DNA of 64,000 nt from Thalassobaculum litoreum DSM 18839. Lineage in GTDB: Bacteria > Pseudomonadota > Alphaproteobacteria > Thalassobaculales > Thalassobaculaceae. The stretch lies in the NCBI RefSeq assembly GCF_900102465.1, contig NZ_FNBW01000018.1, positions 56,678 through 120,677 of the forward strand. Direction: 5' to 3'. Of this stretch, positions 48,372-59,533 are shown piece after piece. The position numbers and the translations under genes are program-made. Numbering within the stretch: position 1 is the first letter of the stretch; every line of letters begins with the position of its first letter. The notes under the pieces were generated by a model. It had not been told where the DNA came from, did no database searches, and worked only from the letters and a program-made list of their open reading frames with translations.

Positions 48372-48494
48372 GGGATCCGTCGGCTCGGTCTGGACTGCCA
48401 AACTCCACGTCGACGTGCTCCGCGCCACCGTCGCGCTCGAACTGCTCAGCCTGGTCGCCGCGTCCCGATAGACGTCGCGACACCTGCCTCCGAC

Positions 48495-48521
48495 AGAAAA
48501 AGGGCGGCCCGACGGCCGCCC
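48495..48521 (-). terminator. Rho-independent terminator after rplQ
   Basis: On the minus strand, GGGCGGCC-GTCG-GGCCGCCC (48521-48502) is followed by TTTTTCTG. This is a strong stem with a four-base loop, 28 bases past the rplQ stop, ending the ribosomal operon. It also lies downstream of the sulfotransferase gene on the other strand, where the U-run is weaker. Confidence 0.9.
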
Positions 48522-48548
48522 CTTTGTCGTTCCGCTTGCTGGCCGCGA

Positions 48549-48989
48549 TCAGATCGCCGCCGGCATCGCCGTGCCGTACTCGTCCTGGTCGGCGCTCTGG
48601 ACCGGGCCGGAATCCTGGCCGCGGGCATCCTCGTCGCGGTCCACCAGCTCGATCACCGCCATCGGGGCAGAATCGCCGTAGCGGTAGCCAGCCTTCAGAA
48701 CGCGGGTGTAGCCACCCTGACGCTCTTTGTAACGGTCGGCCAGCACGTCGAACAGCTTGCGGGTCATCGCATCGTCGTTCAGACGGCTCAGCACCAGCCG
48801 GCGGGCGTGCAAGTCGCCGCGCTTGGCCAGGGTGATCATCTTCTCCACGACCGGCCGCAGTTCCTTGGCCTTCGGCAGGGTGGTGACGATCTGCTCGTGC
48901 TTGATCAGCGCCGCCGCCATGTTCTTGAACAGGGCCTTGCGGTGGGCCGGTGTGCGGTGGAGCTTGCGGCCGCTATTGCCGTGACGCAT
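48549..48989 (-). CDS. rplQ: 50S ribosomal protein L17
   Basis: A 146-residue L17. It begins [20 protein letters not shown] and contains [21 protein letters not shown] in outline and [19 protein letters not shown], all family landmarks. Residues about 120-146 are an acidic, probably disordered tail beyond the conserved core. It is the last gene of the ribosomal operon. Confidence 0.97.
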   Translation of the reverse strand: MRHGNSGRKLHRTPAHRKALFKNMAAALIKHEQIVTTLPKAKELRPVVEKMITLAKRGDLHARRLVLSRLNDDAMTRKLFDVLADRYKERQGGYTRVLKAGYRYGDSAPMAVIELVDRDEDARGQDSGPVQSADQDEYGTAMPAAI

Positions 48990-49031
48990 CTCTCGATCTC
49001 CTCGTTCTCGCCTGGCTTCTAAGGACGCGCC

Positions 49032-50048
49032 TTAGAACGGCTCTTCCAGACGCTTGGCCAGTTCCTCGATGTTTTCCGGCGGCCAATTGGTGATTTCCAT
49101 ACCGAGCGACAGCCCCATCGAGGCCAGCACTTCCTTGATCTCGTTCAGCGACTTGCGGCCGAAGTTCGGGGTCCGAAGCATCTCCGGCTCGGTCTTCTGC
49201 ACCAGATCGCCGATATAGACGATGTTGTCGTTCTTCAGGCAGTTCGCCGAGCGGACCGAGAGCTCGAGCTCGTCGACCTTGCGCAGCAGGTTCTTGTTGA
49301 ACGGCAGATCGTGGGTCTCTTCCTCGGCGCCGCGCTGGGTCGGCTCCTCGAAATTGATGAAAAGCTGCAACTGGTCCTGCAGGATGCGGGCAGCGTAGGC
49401 CACCGAGTCATCCGGGGTCAGCGAGCCGTCGGTCTCCACGGTGATCGACAGCTTGTCGTAGTCCGTGACCTGGCCGACGCGGGTGTTCTCCACCTTGTAG
49501 GCAACCTGGCGCACCGGGCTGAAGATGGCATCGACCGGGATCAGGCCGATCGGCGCGTCTTCCGGACGGTTGGCCGAGGCCGGGACATAGCCCTTGCCGG
49601 TCTCCACCGTCAGCTCCATCGAGAGGGTCGCGTCGCGATCGAGGGTGCAGATCACGTGCTCCGGATTCATGATCTCGATGTCCGAGACGGTCTCGATCTG
49701 ACCGGCGGTCACCTCGCCCGGGCCTTCGGCCTTCAGGCGCATCTTCTTCGGGCCTTCGCCATGCATGCGGATGGCGACAGCCTTGATGTTCAGCACGATG
49801 TCGGTCACGTCCTCGCGGACGCCCGGCACGCTGGAGAACTCGTGCAGCACGCCGTCGATCTGGATCGCGGTCACCGCGGCGCCCTGGAGGGACGACAGCA
49901 GGACGCGGCGCAGCGCATTGCCGAGCGTCAGGCCGAACCCGCGCTCCAGCGGCTCAGCAACGATGGTCGCCTTGCGCTTGGGGTCGTAGCCCGACTGGAC
50001 ATCGAGCTTGTTCGGCTTAATCAACGTCTGCCAGTTCTTTTGGATCAC
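49032..50048 (-). CDS. rpoA: RNA polymerase alpha subunit
   Basis: A 338-residue alpha subunit. The N-terminal dimerisation domain has [23 protein letters not shown] in outline and the C-terminal domain has [16 protein letters not shown] and [16 protein letters not shown], the DNA- and activator-binding helices. The start is GTG 50048 (MIQKNWQ), with an AAGAAGGG site upstream. There is no rpsD between rpsK and rpoA. A nested hairpin lies in the 124-base leader. Confidence 0.97.
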   Translation of the reverse strand: MIQKNWQTLIKPNKLDVQSGYDPKRKATIVAEPLERGFGLTLGNALRRVLLSSLQGAAVTAIQIDGVLHEFSSVPGVREDVTDIVLNIKAVAIRMHGEGPKKMRLKAEGPGEVTAGQIETVSDIEIMNPEHVICTLDRDATLSMELTVETGKGYVPASANRPEDAPIGLIPVDAIFSPVRQVAYKVENTRVGQVTDYDKLSITVETDGSLTPDDSVAYAARILQDQLQLFINFEEPTQRGAEEETHDLPFNKNLLRKVDELELSVRSANCLKNDNIVYIGDLVQKTEPEMLRTPNFGRKSLNEIKEVLASMGLSLGMEITNWPPENIEELAKRLEEPF

Positions 50049-50076
50049 GGCTAAACCCTTCTTCTAGAACGGCGAT

Positions 50077-50117
50077 CCCGTCGGGCTACCGGACCAGGTC
50101 CGGCGGCGGCCGACGGG
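50077..50117 (-). promoter_or_regulatory. Nested hairpin upstream of rpoA
   Basis: The outer stem pairs CCCGTCGG (50077-50084) with CCGACGGG (50110-50117). The inner stem pairs CCGGA (50089-50093) with TCCGG (50099-50103). Without a T-tract it is not a terminator. It lies inside the rpsK-rpoA gap, about 30 bases before the rpoA start. Its inner part has the same core as the REP-like elements. Confidence 0.55.
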
Positions 50118-50172
50118 GCTCGTATTCTTCGGATCCCGGAAATTCGGAACCCCGGCACCTCGGAAGGCGCGT

Positions 50173-50568
50173 TTAGACCCGGCGGCGCTTGCGCGGACGG
50201 CACCCGTTGTGCGGGATCGGCGTCACGTCGCGGATCGACATCACCTGGAAGCCGACCGACTGCAGCGCGCGCAGGGCCGACTCGCGGCCCGAACCCGGCC
50301 CGCAGACCTCGACCTCCAGGGTCTTCATCCCGTGCTCGGCGGCCTTGCGGCCCGCGTCCTCGGCCGCAACCTGTGCGGCGTACGGGGTCGACTTGCGCGA
50401 GCCCTTGAAACCCATGTGACCAGCCGACGACCAGGAAATGGCATTGCCCTGGGCATCGGTAATGGTGATCATGGTGTTGTTGAACGACGCGTTCACATGC
50501 GCGACGCCCGAGGTGATGTTCTTCTTTTCGCGGCGGCGAACACGCCCTTGCGTCGGTTGCTTTGCCAT
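50173..50568 (-). CDS. rpsK: 30S ribosomal protein S11
   Basis: A 131-residue S11. [21 protein letters not shown], then the conserved [20 protein letters not shown] and the C-terminal [20 protein letters not shown] identify it. It forms part of the platform and contacts the mRNA exit region. It lies 75 bases after rpsM. Confidence 0.97.
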   Translation of the reverse strand: MAKQPTQGRVRRREKKNITSGVAHVNASFNNTMITITDAQGNAISWSSAGHMGFKGSRKSTPYAAQVAAEDAGRKAAEHGMKTLEVEVCGPGSGRESALRALQSVGFQVMSIRDVTPIPHNGCRPRKRRRV

Positions 50569-50643
50569 CGTCTTCCGTCTCCTGATCCGACCCGGCGACG
50601 ACCCGCCAAGGCTGGCGTGCCGACGGGTGTCGCTGCTAGGTCG

Positions 50644-51012
<369 letters not shown>

Positions 51013-51119
51013 GCCTGTTCTCCTCACTCAAGTTCGGGGCGTATAAAACACCAAACGCGCCCCGCACAAGGAGCCATTGGCTCCTCGTCGGCCCGCGCAA
51101 GAAAATCCGCTAATCAGGG
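51013..51119 (-). promoter_or_regulatory. Structured 5' leader of rpsM
   Basis: About 107 nt between the predicted start of transcription and GTG 51012 hold two hairpins: AGGAGCC with GGCTCCT (51069-51085, 3-base loop) and CGGGGCG (51035-51041) with CGCCCCG (51058-51064). There is no T-run after the first hairpin. This could be an autoregulatory site for a ribosomal protein of this operon; the ligand is not known. Confidence 0.5.
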
Positions 51120-51125
51120 GCGCAG

Positions 51126-51153
51126 ATTATAGTCGCACACGGTCCGAAGTCAA
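51126..51153 (-). promoter_or_regulatory. Sigma70 promoter for rpsM-rpsK-rpoA-rplQ
   Basis: On the minus strand TTGACT (51153-51148) and TATAAT (51131-51126) are separated by 16 bases. The -10 is a perfect consensus and the -35 matches five of six. It lies in the 228-base gap between adk and rpsM. Confidence 0.8.
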
Positions 51154-51240
51154 TGTCCCAAACCCGAAGAACCGCCCCTACGCGGTCCACCGGGTCTGCC
51201 TCAGTCCTGGCCGCCAGAGGCGGTCCAACTCCGTGCCGCC

Positions 51241-51804
51241 TCAGGCGGCGAGGATCTTCTCCAGATCCCTGGTCACGTCGTCCATCGGCTTCATGCCGTC
51301 GACGGTCTTCAAGGCGCCCTTCCCCTGGTAGTGGGGAATGATCGGCGCGGTCTGGTCGCGGTAGACATCCATGCGCTTGCGCAGGGTGTCCTCATTATCG
51401 TCGCTGCGGCCTTCCTCGGCCGCGCGCTTCAGGATGCGGTCGATCATCCGCTCCTCGTCGACCCGGAACTCGATCACGTGGTCGATCTTCAGGCCCTTCT
51501 CCGCCAGCATCTCGTCCAGCGCCTTGGCCTGGGCGACGTTGCGCGGGAAACCGTCGAGGATGAACCCCTTCGCGCAGTCCGGCTCCTCGACCCGCTCGGA
51601 GATCATCCGGACGATGATGTCGTCGGACACCAGCTGGCCGGCATCCATGACGGCCTTGGCTTCCTGGCCGATCTCGGAGCCCGAGGCGACCGCGGCGCGG
51701 AGCATGTCACCGGTGGACAGCTGCTTGACGCCGAACTTCTCTTCGAGGCGTTTCGCCTGGGTGCCCTTGCCCGCGCCCGGCGGACCCAAAAGGATCAGGT
51801 TCAT
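51241..51804 (-). CDS. adk: Adenylate kinase (short-lid form)
   Basis: A 187-residue adenylate kinase. The P-loop GPPGAGKGT is at 7-15, then [14 protein letters not shown] and [10 protein letters not shown]. The lid is the short type (no Cys4 zinc site), which explains the length compared with about 214 in E. coli. It makes 2 ADP from ATP and AMP. Its start overlaps the secY stop by four bases (ATGA), and it ends the first half of the operon. Confidence 0.96.
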   Translation of the reverse strand: MNLILLGPPGAGKGTQAKRLEEKFGVKQLSTGDMLRAAVASGSEIGQEAKAVMDAGQLVSDDIIVRMISERVEEPDCAKGFILDGFPRNVAQAKALDEMLAEKGLKIDHVIEFRVDEERMIDRILKRAAEEGRSDDNEDTLRKRMDVYRDQTAPIIPHYQGKGALKTVDGMKPMDDVTRDLEKILAA

Positions 51805-53150
51805 CCGCGTCTCCCCCGGATCTTCGATTTTTTGATCAGTCCTTCGTACTGATGCGCCAGCAGGTGGGACTGAATTTGGGTGACCGTGTCCATCGTGACC
51901 GTACAGACGATCAGCAGGCTGGTGCCGCCGAAATAGAACGGCACGGAGAGTTGGCTGATCAGGATTTCCGGCAACACGCAGACGAAGGCCAGGTAGGCGG
52001 CACCGATCACGGTGAGACGGGTCAGCACGAAATCCAGATAGTCGGCGGTGTTCTTGCCGGGCCGGATGCCGGGAACGAAGCCGCCGTACTTACGCAGATT
52101 CTCGGCCGTCTCCTGCGGATTGAAGACGATGGCCGTGTAGAAGAACGCGAAGAACACGATCAGCGCGATATACATGGCGATGTACAGCGGCTGGCCGTGG
52201 CCGAGCAGCACCGTGATCTGGGTCAGCCACTCCGGCCCGCCACCGCCGGCGGAGAAGCTGGCGACCGTGATCGGCATCAGCAGCAGAGAACTGGCGAAGA
52301 TCGGCGGAATCACGCCCGACACGTTGATCTTCAGCGGCAGGTGCGAGCTCTCGCCGCCGGTCATGCGGTTGCCCACCTGGCGCTTGGGATATTGAACCAA
52401 AATCCGCCGCTGAGACCGCTCGATGAAGCAGATGAAGGCGATCACCGCCACCGCCATCAGCAGCAGCAGCGGGATGACGATCGCCGGCAGCGCGCCGGTG
52501 CGGCCGAGCTCGAACAGGCTGGCCAGGGCCGACGGCAGGTTCGCGACGATGCCGGAGAAGATGATCAGCGAGATACCGTTGCCGATACCGCGGGCGGTGA
52601 TCTGCTCGCCCAGCCACATCAGGAAGATCGTTCCGCCGACCAGCGTGATCACGGTGGTCGCGCGGAAGAACGCGCCCGGGTCGAGAACCGCGGTCGTCCC
52701 GCCCGGCCCCGGCAGCGACTCCAGCCCCACGGCGATGCCATAGGCCTGGAACGACGCCAGAACGACGGTCAGGTAGCGGGTGTACTGATTGATCTTCTTG
52801 CGCCCGGTCTCGCCCTCCTTCTTAAGGGCCTCCAGGTTCGGGCTCACCGCCGTCATCAGCTGCATGATAATCGCAGCCGAGATGTACGGCATGATGTTCA
52901 GCGCGAAGATCGTCATGCGGCCGAGAGCGCCGCCGGAGAACATGTTGAAGATGTCCAGCACGCCGCCCTGGGTCTGCTGGAAGATCTCGTTCAGGACTCC
53001 GGGATCGATCCCGGGCACCGGAATGTAGGTACCGAGCCGATACACGATGAGCGCACCCAGCGTGAACCAGATGCGCTTCTTGAGCTCGGTCGCCTTGGAG
53101 AAGGCCCCGAGGTTCATCTGCGAGGCGAGTTGGTCGGCACCAGTGGCCAT
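51801..53150 (-). CDS. secY: Preprotein translocase subunit SecY
   Basis: A 449-residue, ten-helix inner-membrane protein. [11 protein letters not shown] and [20 protein letters not shown] residues (here [17 protein letters not shown]), then [21 protein letters not shown] in outline, identify SecY. It forms the SecYEG channel that moves unfolded proteins across or into the membrane. It follows rplO by 72 bases. Confidence 0.97.
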   Translation of the reverse strand: MATGADQLASQMNLGAFSKATELKKRIWFTLGALIVYRLGTYIPVPGIDPGVLNEIFQQTQGGVLDIFNMFSGGALGRMTIFALNIMPYISAAIIMQLMTAVSPNLEALKKEGETGRKKINQYTRYLTVVLASFQAYGIAVGLESLPGPGGTTAVLDPGAFFRATTVITLVGGTIFLMWLGEQITARGIGNGISLIIFSGIVANLPSALASLFELGRTGALPAIVIPLLLLMAVAVIAFICFIERSQRRILVQYPKRQVGNRMTGGESSHLPLKINVSGVIPPIFASSLLLMPITVASFSAGGGGPEWLTQITVLLGHGQPLYIAMYIALIVFFAFFYTAIVFNPQETAENLRKYGGFVPGIRPGKNTADYLDFVLTRLTVIGAAYLAFVCVLPEILISQLSVPFYFGGTSLLIVCTVTMDTVTQIQSHLLAHQYEGLIKKSKIRGRRG

Positions 53151-53222
53151 GACTTCGTCCTAGCGTCTGAGGCTTAGCCCGGCACCCGGCATCCGCCGGG
53201 ACCGGGCACACAGACCGGCAGC

Positions 53223-53711
53223 TTAGACCGCCGTCTCTTCCGCCTTCTGGGCGATGCGCGTGGTGATGGAACCGCCGGCCTTCTCGACCGCCGCGACGGC
53301 AGCCTTGGAAGCGGCAGCGACACTGACCTCGACCTTGGAGGTCAGCTCACCCTTGGCGAGGAGCCGCACACCGTCCTTGGCGTTGTCGGCGAGGCCGGCC
53401 GCCTTCAGCGCCGCCTCGTCGATCACCTTGGAGGCGTCGATCTTGCCGGCGTCGATCGCGGCCTGCATGCGGCCCACATTCACGGCGTCGAAACGCTTGG
53501 TGAAGTTGTGGTTGTTGAAGCCGCGCTTCGGCAGGCGCCGATAGATCGGCATCTGGCCGCCTTCGAAGCCGTTGATGGCAACACCGCTGCGCGCCTTCTG
53601 ACCCTTGTGGCCCATGCCGCTGGTCTTGCCGGTGCCCGACCCGGTACCGCGGCCGATGCGCTTGCGCGCCTTGGTCGCGCCGTCGTTGTCTTTCAGCTCG
53701 TTCAATCGCAT
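53223..53711 (-). CDS. rplO: 50S ribosomal protein L15
   Basis: A 162-residue L15. The N-terminus has [20 protein letters not shown], rich in Gly and basic residues, and [18 protein letters not shown] is diagnostic. The last residues are Ala/Lys-rich. It lies 72 bases after rpmD, with a GC-rich gap between. Confidence 0.97.
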   Translation of the reverse strand: MRLNELKDNDGATKARKRIGRGTGSGTGKTSGMGHKGQKARSGVAINGFEGGQMPIYRRLPKRGFNNHNFTKRFDAVNVGRMQAAIDAGKIDASKVIDEAALKAAGLADNAKDGVRLLAKGELTSKVEVSVAAASKAAVAAVEKAGGSITTRIAQKAEETAV

Positions 53712-53783
53712 CGTTCAGTCCTCGTCTGCGCATCCGGGGCGGCCGCGATCGGGGAGTGAACCCCGGGCCGCGCGACCGGTTGA

Positions 53784-53975
53784 TTACGCCTGGTCGACGA
53801 CCTCGACCAGGTGCTTAACCTTGTGGATCATGCCACGCACGGCCGGCGTATCCTCGAGCGTGCGCTCGCGGTTCAGCTTGCCGAGGCCGAGGCCCGTCAG
53901 CGTCGCGATCTGATCCTTCTTCCGGCCCAGACCGCTGCGGACCTGACGCACGGTGACAGTCGCATTCTTCGCCAT
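53784..53975 (-). CDS. rpmD: 50S ribosomal protein L30
   Basis: A 63-residue L30: [20 protein letters not shown] and [20 protein letters not shown] are typical. Two adjacent ATG codons are present at 53978 and 53975; the second is placed 7 bases from GGGAG and gives the usual MAKN start, so I prefer it. Confidence 0.93.
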   Translation of the reverse strand: MAKNATVTVRQVRSGLGRKKDQIATLTGLGLGKLNRERTLEDTPAVRGMIHKVKHLVEVVDQA

Positions 53976-53989
53976 CATCAGTCTCCCGA

Positions 53990-54562
53990 TTACTCAGCGC
54001 TGGCGGCTTCCGCCGCGTCGCCCTGGCTGTCGCGACCGAAGATCTCAGCCACCTTCTTGCCGCGCTTGGCAGCGATCGACCGCGGCGCATGCACGTTGCG
54101 CAGGGCCTCGAAGGTCGCCTTGATCATGTTGTGCGGGTTCGAGGTGCCGATCGACTTCGCCACCACGTCCTGCACACCGAGCGCCTCGAAGATGGCGCGC
54201 ATCGGACCGCCGGCGATGATACCGGTACCGGCCGGAGCCGCCCGCAGGGTCACGCGACCCGCGCCGAAACGACCACTGATGTCGTGGTGCAGGGTCCGGC
54301 CCTCGCGCAGCGGCACCCGGATCATCGAGCGCTTGGCCTGCTCGGTGGCCTTGCGGATCGCTTCCGGAACCTCGCGCGCCTTGCCGGCACCATGACCAAC
54401 GCGACCGCGCTGGTCGCCGACGATCACGATCGCCGCGAAGCCGAACCGGCGGCCGCCCTTGACCACCTTGGCCACGCGGTTGATGCCGACCAGCTTCTCG
54501 ATCAGATCGCTGTCTTCGCGATCGCGACCCTGGTTGCGGTCCTGCCTGTCCTGACGTGCCAT
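53990..54562 (-). CDS. rpsE: 30S ribosomal protein S5
   Basis: A 190-residue S5. The double-stranded RNA-binding domain has [20 protein letters not shown] and [20 protein letters not shown], and the C-terminal domain [21 protein letters not shown]. Residues 1-18 and the last 20 are extensions beyond the E. coli protein. It affects decoding fidelity with S4. Confidence 0.97.
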   Translation of the reverse strand: MARQDRQDRNQGRDREDSDLIEKLVGINRVAKVVKGGRRFGFAAIVIVGDQRGRVGHGAGKAREVPEAIRKATEQAKRSMIRVPLREGRTLHHDISGRFGAGRVTLRAAPAGTGIIAGGPMRAIFEALGVQDVVAKSIGTSNPHNMIKATFEALRNVHAPRSIAAKRGKKVAEIFGRDSQGDAAEAASAE

Positions 54563-54575
54563 GTCTTGGCCCCTC

Positions 54576-54938
54576 TTAGAACTTCAGGCCGGCTTCGCGC
54601 GCCGCATCAGCAAGCGCCTTCACCCGACCGTGATAGATATAGCCGCCGCGGTCGAACACCACGTCGCTGAGCCCCTTCTCGATGGCGCGCGACGCCACAA
54701 GCTTGCCGACCGCCTCGGCGGCCGCCTTGTCGGCACCGGTCTTCAGCCCGCTCTTCAGTTCCTTGTCGAGCGACGAGGCTGACGCAAGCGTGACACCACC
54801 GACATCGTCGATGACCTGGGCGTAGATATGCTTGGACGACCGGAACACCGACAACCGCGGGCGACCGGCCGCCTTGCGCCGAAGCTGCGCACGGCTGCGC
54901 ATCTGGCGGCGCTTGAACAGATCCTTGGACGAAAGCAT
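54576..54938 (-). CDS. rplR: 50S ribosomal protein L18
   Basis: A 120-residue L18. [20 protein letters not shown] and the ending [20 protein letters not shown] are diagnostic of this 5S rRNA-binding protein. ATG 54938 gives the usual [11 protein letters not shown] start with GTAGGAG upstream; longer frames run back into rplF. It begins 10 bases after the rplF stop. Confidence 0.96.
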   Translation of the reverse strand: MLSSKDLFKRRQMRSRAQLRRKAAGRPRLSVFRSSKHIYAQVIDDVGGVTLASASSLDKELKSGLKTGADKAAAEAVGKLVASRAIEKGLSDVVFDRGGYIYHGRVKALADAAREAGLKF

Positions 54939-54948
54939 CGCCGAACTC

Positions 54949-55482
54949 CTACTTCTTCTTACCTTCCTTACGAAGGATAATCTCGTTCGCGTACTTGACG
55001 CCCTTGCCCTTAAACGGCTCCGGCGGGCGGAAGGCGCGGATCTCGGCAGCAAGCTGACCGACCCGTTGCTTGTCCGAACCGCTGATGGTGATCGCCGTCG
55101 GGCGCTCGCAGTTCATCGTGATCCCCTCGGGGATCGGGAAGCGAACCGGATGGCTGAAGCCGAGGGCCAGCACCAGGTCCTTACCTTCGATCGCGGCACG
55201 GTAACCGACGCCGTTGATCTCCAGGTTGACCGTGAAGCCCGTCGACACGCCGGTGACGATGTTATTCACCAGCGCGCGGGTGGTGCCCCACATGGCGCGC
55301 GACTTCTTGGACTCGCGCTTCGGCGTGACCTTGATGACGTTATCTTGATGGACGACGTCAACCTCCGCCGAGATCGGGGCGGACAGCTCACCGAGCTTGC
55401 CCTTCGCCTTGATCTCGTCGTTGGCGATCTCGATCGTCACACCGTCCGGAACGGCGACCGGATATTTACCGACACGTGACAT
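54949..55482 (-). CDS. rplF: 50S ribosomal protein L6
   Basis: A 177-residue L6. [18 protein letters not shown] opens the protein, [20 protein letters not shown] lies at the domain junction, and [20 protein letters not shown] is the C-terminal signature. Two ATG codons are present at 55485 and 55482; the second is 5 bases from GGAGG and is preferred. Confidence 0.95.
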   Translation of the reverse strand: MSRVGKYPVAVPDGVTIEIANDEIKAKGKLGELSAPISAEVDVVHQDNVIKVTPKRESKKSRAMWGTTRALVNNIVTGVSTGFTVNLEINGVGYRAAIEGKDLVLALGFSHPVRFPIPEGITMNCERPTAITISGSDKQRVGQLAAEIRAFRPPEPFKGKGVKYANEIILRKEGKKK

Positions 55483-55494
55483 CATCGCCTCCGA

Positions 55495-55893
55495 TCAGAA
55501 TACCTGACACAGGACTTCGCCGCCGACATTGGCCGCACGGGCCTCGTTGTCGGACATGACGCCGCGCGGGGTCGACAGGATCGCAATCCCGAGACCGTTA
55601 TAGACGCGCGGAAGGTCCTTGATCTTGGAGTAGACCCGACGACCCGGCGTGGAGACCCGCTTGATCTCCTTGATGACCGGCTCGCCTTCGGAATACTTCA
55701 ACTCGATCTTGATTTCCGCCACACCGGCGCGGACGTCATCCTGCGAGAAACCGCGGATATAACCCTCGCGCTGCAGCACCTCGAGCACATTCGCCCGCAG
55801 ACGCGACGCCGGGCTAGATACGACCGACTTGCGTGCGCTCTGACCGTTGCGGATGCGGGTCAGCATATCCCCGAGAGGATCGCTCATCGACAT
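55495..55893 (-). CDS. rpsH: 30S ribosomal protein S8
   Basis: A 132-residue S8. [19 protein letters not shown] at the start and [20 protein letters not shown] at the end are diagnostic. ATG 55893 has GGGAGG 7 bases upstream. In E. coli S8 represses the spc operon by binding near rplE; no clear target was identified here. Confidence 0.97.
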   Translation of the reverse strand: MSMSDPLGDMLTRIRNGQSARKSVVSSPASRLRANVLEVLQREGYIRGFSQDDVRAGVAEIKIELKYSEGEPVIKEIKRVSTPGRRVYSKIKDLPRVYNGLGIAILSTPRGVMSDNEARAANVGGEVLCQVF

Positions 55894-55908
55894 TTGCCGA
55901 CCTCCCTC

Positions 55909-56214
55909 TTACCAGCTCGACTTGACCAGGCCCGGAATCTGGCCCGTAGAGCCGAGATCCCGCAGCGCGATCCGCGAAAGCTTGAACTTGCGATAGACGC
56001 CGCGCGGGCGCCCGGTGAGTTCGCAACGGTTGCGAATGCGTTCCTTCGCTCCGTTCTTCGGAAGCTGCTGCATCTTGAGCTGCGCAGCGAAACGTTCCTC
56101 GATCGGCAGCGACCGGTCCATCGCAGTCGCCTTCAGGCGCGCGCGCTTGGCGGCCTGCTGGCTCTGCAGCTTGCGACGGGCGTTGTTCTTCTCAACAGCG
56201 CTCTTCTTAGCCAT
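55909..56214 (-). CDS. rpsN: 30S ribosomal protein S14 (zinc-free form)
   Basis: A 101-residue S14 of the long, zinc-independent type, with no CxxC pair. [20 protein letters not shown] and the end [11 protein letters not shown] are diagnostic. A zinc-dependent S14 would be about 61 residues. Confidence 0.97.
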   Translation of the reverse strand: MAKKSAVEKNNARRKLQSQQAAKRARLKATAMDRSLPIEERFAAQLKMQQLPKNGAKERIRNRCELTGRPRGVYRKFKLSRIALRDLGSTGQIPGLVKSSW

Positions 56215-56232
56215 GTCGTCCTCCGACCTCGA

Positions 56233-56772
56233 TCAATTGACGAACGGAAACTGGAAGCGCTTGAGCAGTTCGCGCGCTTCGTCGTCCGTCTTCGCCGTGG
56301 TCACCACGATGATGTCCATGCCCCGGATGTTGTCGACCTTGTCGTAGTCAATTTCCGGAAACACGATCTGCTCCTTGATGCCCATGGAGTAGTTGCCACG
56401 GCCGTCAAAGCTCTTCGGGTTCAGCCCACGGAAGTCACGCACCCGCGGGAGCGCGATGTTCACCAGGCGATCCAGGAACTCGTACATCCGCTCGCGGCGC
56501 AGGGTCACCTTCACGCCGATCGGCATGCCCTCGCGCAGCTTGAAGCCGGCGATCGACTTCTTGGCGCGGGTCACGACCGGCTTCTGGCCGGTGATCCGGG
56601 TCATCTCGTCGAGAGCCGACTGGATCTTCTTGCTGTCGCCAACCGCTTCACCGACGCCCATGTTCAGGACGACCTTGGTGAGCTCCGGAACCTCGTGCAC
56701 GTTCGAGTAGCCGAACGAGGACTGCAGATCCGGGCGGATCGACTTGGTATATTCTTCGTACAAACGAGCCAT
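56233..56772 (-). CDS. rplE: 50S ribosomal protein L5
   Basis: A 179-residue L5. [40 protein letters not shown] and the [20 protein letters not shown] segment identify it. It binds 5S rRNA with L18 and the P-site tRNA elbow. Confidence 0.97.
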   Translation of the reverse strand: MARLYEEYTKSIRPDLQSSFGYSNVHEVPELTKVVLNMGVGEAVGDSKKIQSALDEMTRITGQKPVVTRAKKSIAGFKLREGMPIGVKVTLRRERMYEFLDRLVNIALPRVRDFRGLNPKSFDGRGNYSMGIKEQIVFPEIDYDKVDNIRGMDIIVVTTAKTDDEARELLKRFQFPFVN

Positions 56773-56778
56773 CTTGCC

Positions 56779-57108
56779 TTACCTCGCCGCCGAGTCAGCG
56801 TCGATCACGTCGCCGGAGCGCTTCGCGACACGGACCTTCTTGCCGTCGCGCTCCTCGAAACGAACGCGGGTCGCTTCGCCGGACTTCGGATCCACGTGCA
56901 TCACGTTGGACAGATCCAGAGCCGCCTCGCGCTCGACGATCCCGCCCTGAGTGGTCTGGCTCGGACGCGTGTGGCGCTTGATCATGTTCACGCCCTGGAC
57001 AACCACACGGTTCTCCGAGGGGATCACGCGCAGAACTTCGCCCTGCTTGCCCTTGTCGCGGCCGGTGGTGACGATCACCCGGTCGCCCTTCTTAACGCGC
57101 GCGGCCAT
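56779..57108 (-). CDS. rplX: 50S ribosomal protein L24
   Basis: A 109-residue L24 with the KOW motif: [20 protein letters not shown] and [23 protein letters not shown] 57108 shares one base with the rplN stop (TGATG) and is 7 bases from GGAGG; a GTG just before it (57111) is less well placed. It initiates 50S assembly. Confidence 0.95.
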   Translation of the reverse strand: MAARVKKGDRVIVTTGRDKGKQGEVLRVIPSENRVVVQGVNMIKRHTRPSQTTQGGIVEREAALDLSNVMHVDPKSGEATRVRFEERDGKKVRVAKRSGDVIDADSAAR

Positions 57109-57476
57109 CACAACACCTCCGGAGCGAGCGAAATGATCTTCATGAACCTCTTCGCACGCAGTTCGCGGGTCACCGGGCCGAAGATACGCGTTCCGATCGG
57201 CTCGCCCTGCTTGTTGATCAGCACGGCGGCGTTGGTGTCGAACCGGATCGCGGTCCCGTCCTGGCGGCGGATTTCCTTGGCCGTGCGAACGATGACGGCG
57301 CGATGCACGTCACCCTTCTTCACGCGGCCCCGCGGAATAGCCTCCTTCACGGACACCACGATGACATCGCCGACCGAAGCGACCTTGCGCTTCGAGCCAC
57401 CGAGCACCTTGATGCACTGCACCCGTCGAGCGCCGGAATTGTCCGCGACGTCGAGGTTCGTCTGCATCTGAATCAT
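57108..57476 (-). CDS. rplN: 50S ribosomal protein L14
   Basis: A 122-residue L14. [40 protein letters not shown] and the end [12 protein letters not shown] are diagnostic. It overlaps rplX by one base, so the two are coupled. Confidence 0.97.
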   Translation of the reverse strand: MIQMQTNLDVADNSGARRVQCIKVLGGSKRKVASVGDVIVVSVKEAIPRGRVKKGDVHRAVIVRTAKEIRRQDGTAIRFDTNAAVLINKQGEPIGTRIFGPVTRELRAKRFMKIISLAPEVL

Positions 57477-57498
57477 GACCTGTCCTCCTAGGTCCGGG

Positions 57499-57747
57499 TC
57501 ACGCGCCGGCCGCGACGTCGTCGTAGACGACCGCGAACCGCTTGTTTTTCGAAACCGGCGCGCACTCGATGATGCGCACCGTGTCGCCCTGCTTGAACCG
57601 GTTCTCAGGATCGTGTGCCGAGAACCGCTTCGAGCGGGTGATGAACTTCTTGTAGAGCGGATGCATGACCCGCCGCTGGACGTTCACGACCACCGTCTTG
57701 TCGCCCTTGTCGCTGACGACGGTGCCCTGAAGAACACGCCTCGGCAT
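57499..57747 (-). CDS. rpsQ: 30S ribosomal protein S17
   Basis: An 82-residue S17. [20 protein letters not shown] and the [20 protein letters not shown] segment with [13 protein letters not shown] match the OB-fold family. It binds 16S rRNA early in assembly. Confidence 0.96.
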   Translation of the reverse strand: MPRRVLQGTVVSDKGDKTVVVNVQRRVMHPLYKKFITRSKRFSAHDPENRFKQGDTVRIIECAPVSKNKRFAVVYDDVAAGA

Positions 57748-57775
57748 TGCTTTCTCCTAACCCCTTGACCGGTGC

Positions 57776-57988
57776 TTACGCCGAAGCCCCGGCGCGGGCC
57801 TTCTCGCCCATGATCGTCTTAACCTTCGCGATCTCGCGCCGAACCTGGCGCATCCGATCGGAGTTCTCGAGCTGCCCGTTCGCCCGCTGGAAGCGCAGAT
57901 TGAACGCCTCCTTGCGCAGCTGCAGCAGCTGGTCCTTCAACTGGTCCGGCGACTTCGTCCGGAGATCCTCGGCAATCTTGTTTGCCAT
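57776..57988 (-). CDS. rpmC: 50S ribosomal protein L29
   Basis: A 70-residue L29, a two-helix coiled protein: [20 protein letters not shown] and [20 protein letters not shown] then [14 protein letters not shown]. It lies near the peptide exit tunnel. Confidence 0.96.
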   Translation of the reverse strand: MANKIAEDLRTKSPDQLKDQLLQLRKEAFNLRFQRANGQLENSDRMRQVRREIAKVKTIMGEKARAGASA

Positions 57989-58004
57989 CTTTAACTCCTC
58001 CGAC

Positions 58005-58418
58005 TCACTCGCCCAGACGGGTCACGAACCGGGTGTCGACCGGAAGCTTCATGGCGGCGAGGCGGAACGCCTCCTCGGCCAGATCCTTCGGAACACCATC
58101 CAGCTCGAACATGATACGGCCCGGCTTCACGCGGCAGACCCAGAACTCCGGAGAGCCCTTACCCTTACCCATGCGAACCTCGGCCGGCTTGCTCGACACC
58201 GGCACATCCGGGAAAATCCGGATCCACACGCGGCCGGCGCGGCGGATGTGACGGGTGATCGCACGACGGGCGGCCTCGATCTGACGGGCGGTCACACGCG
58301 CGGGCGTGGTCGCCTTCAGACCGTAGGCGCCGAAGTTCAGCGCCGTCCCACCCTTGGCCAGGCCATGGATGCGGCCCTTATGGGCCTTACGGAACTTTGT
58401 GCGCTTCGGGGACAGCAT
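58005..58418 (-). CDS. rplP: 50S ribosomal protein L16
   Basis: A 137-residue L16. [20 protein letters not shown] at the start, [20 protein letters not shown] in the middle and [20 protein letters not shown] are diagnostic. It sits close to the A-site tRNA. Confidence 0.97.
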   Translation of the reverse strand: MLSPKRTKFRKAHKGRIHGLAKGGTALNFGAYGLKATTPARVTARQIEAARRAITRHIRRAGRVWIRIFPDVPVSSKPAEVRMGKGKGSPEFWVCRVKPGRIMFELDGVPKDLAEEAFRLAAMKLPVDTRFVTRLGE

Positions 58419-58442
58419 CTGTCTTCTCCTCTCAGCGGACGG

Positions 58443-59135
58443 TTAGCGACGATCGCCGCCGGAACCCGGCTGCTGCTCGGCCAGGCGCTTATCCTGCGCC
58501 ATCGGGTCATGTGCCAGGACTTCGCCCTTGAACACCCAGACTTTCACGCCGCAGGTGCCGTAGGTGGTGAAGCCGGTGGCCTCGCCGTAATCGATGTCGG
58601 CACGCAGCGTATGCAGCGGCACGCGGCCCTCGCGGTACCACTCGGTGCGCGCGATTTCCGCACCACCGAGACGGCCGCCGCAGTTGATCCGAATGCCGAG
58701 CGCGCCCAGGCGCATGGCAGACTGAACGGCCCGCTTCATCGCCCGGCGGAACGCAACGCGGCGCTCCAGCTGCTGGGCGATGTTCTCGGCCACGAGCTGG
58801 GCGTCGATCTCCGGCTTGCGGATCTCGACGATGTTCAGCGCGACGTCCGTGTTGGTCATCTTCGAGAGGTCCTGACGGAGCTTCTCGATATCCGTGCCCT
58901 TCTTGCCGATCACCACGCCCGGACGCGCCGAGTAGATGGTGATGCGCGCACGCTTGGCCGGACGCTCGATGACGATGCGGCTCACACCGGCCTGACGCAG
59001 ACGCTTGGTCAGATACTGGCGCAGCTTGATGTCCTGGTGCAGCAGATCGGCATAGCCCTTGCCCGCGAACCAGCGCGAGTCCCAAGTGCGGTTGATGCCG
59101 AGCCGCAGCCCGATCGGATTGACCTTATTACCCAT
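58443..59135 (-). CDS. rpsC: 30S ribosomal protein S3
   Basis: A 230-residue S3. [20 protein letters not shown] is the N-terminus; the KH domain has [20 protein letters not shown], and the C-domain [21 protein letters not shown] short basic Gln/Gly tail follows. It shares one base with the rplV stop. Confidence 0.97.
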   Translation of the reverse strand: MGNKVNPIGLRLGINRTWDSRWFAGKGYADLLHQDIKLRQYLTKRLRQAGVSRIVIERPAKRARITIYSARPGVVIGKKGTDIEKLRQDLSKMTNTDVALNIVEIRKPEIDAQLVAENIAQQLERRVAFRRAMKRAVQSAMRLGALGIRINCGGRLGGAEIARTEWYREGRVPLHTLRADIDYGEATGFTTYGTCGVKVWVFKGEVLAHDPMAQDKRLAEQQPGSGGDRR

Positions 59136-59515
59136 CAGTCCTGCTCCTCGCGCTCACGCACGACCACGGTGATGTGGGCGAACGGCTTCTCGATCCGACC
59201 GACCCGACCCCGGGCGCGCGGACGGAAGCGCTTCATCGTGATGCTCTTGCCAACAAAGGCCTCCTTGACGAAGAGCCGGTCGACATCGAGCTGGTGGTTG
59301 TTCTCGGCGTTCGCGATCGCCGACTCCAGCAGCTTCTTCACGTCGCGCGCGATCCGCCGCTTCGAGAAGGCCAGAGTGGCCAGCGCCTTGTCGGCCCGCT
59401 GACCGCGGATCATCTGGGCGACGAGATTCAGCTTCTGCGGGCTGACGCGCAGATTGCGCAGCACAGCCTTCGCTTCGGTATCGTCAAGTCGCCGTTCGGC
59501 AGCCTGCTTGCCCAT
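59135..59515 (-). CDS. rplV: 50S ribosomal protein L22
   Basis: A 126-residue L22. [40 protein letters not shown] and [20 protein letters not shown] identify it; the last contains the loop lining the exit tunnel, where macrolide resistance changes occur in other species. Confidence 0.97.
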   Translation of the reverse strand: MGKQAAERRLDDTEAKAVLRNLRVSPQKLNLVAQMIRGQRADKALATLAFSKRRIARDVKKLLESAIANAENNHQLDVDRLFVKEAFVGKSITMKRFRPRARGRVGRIEKPFAHITVVVREREEQD

Positions 59516-59533
59516 TGCCTGCTCCTCTCAGCC

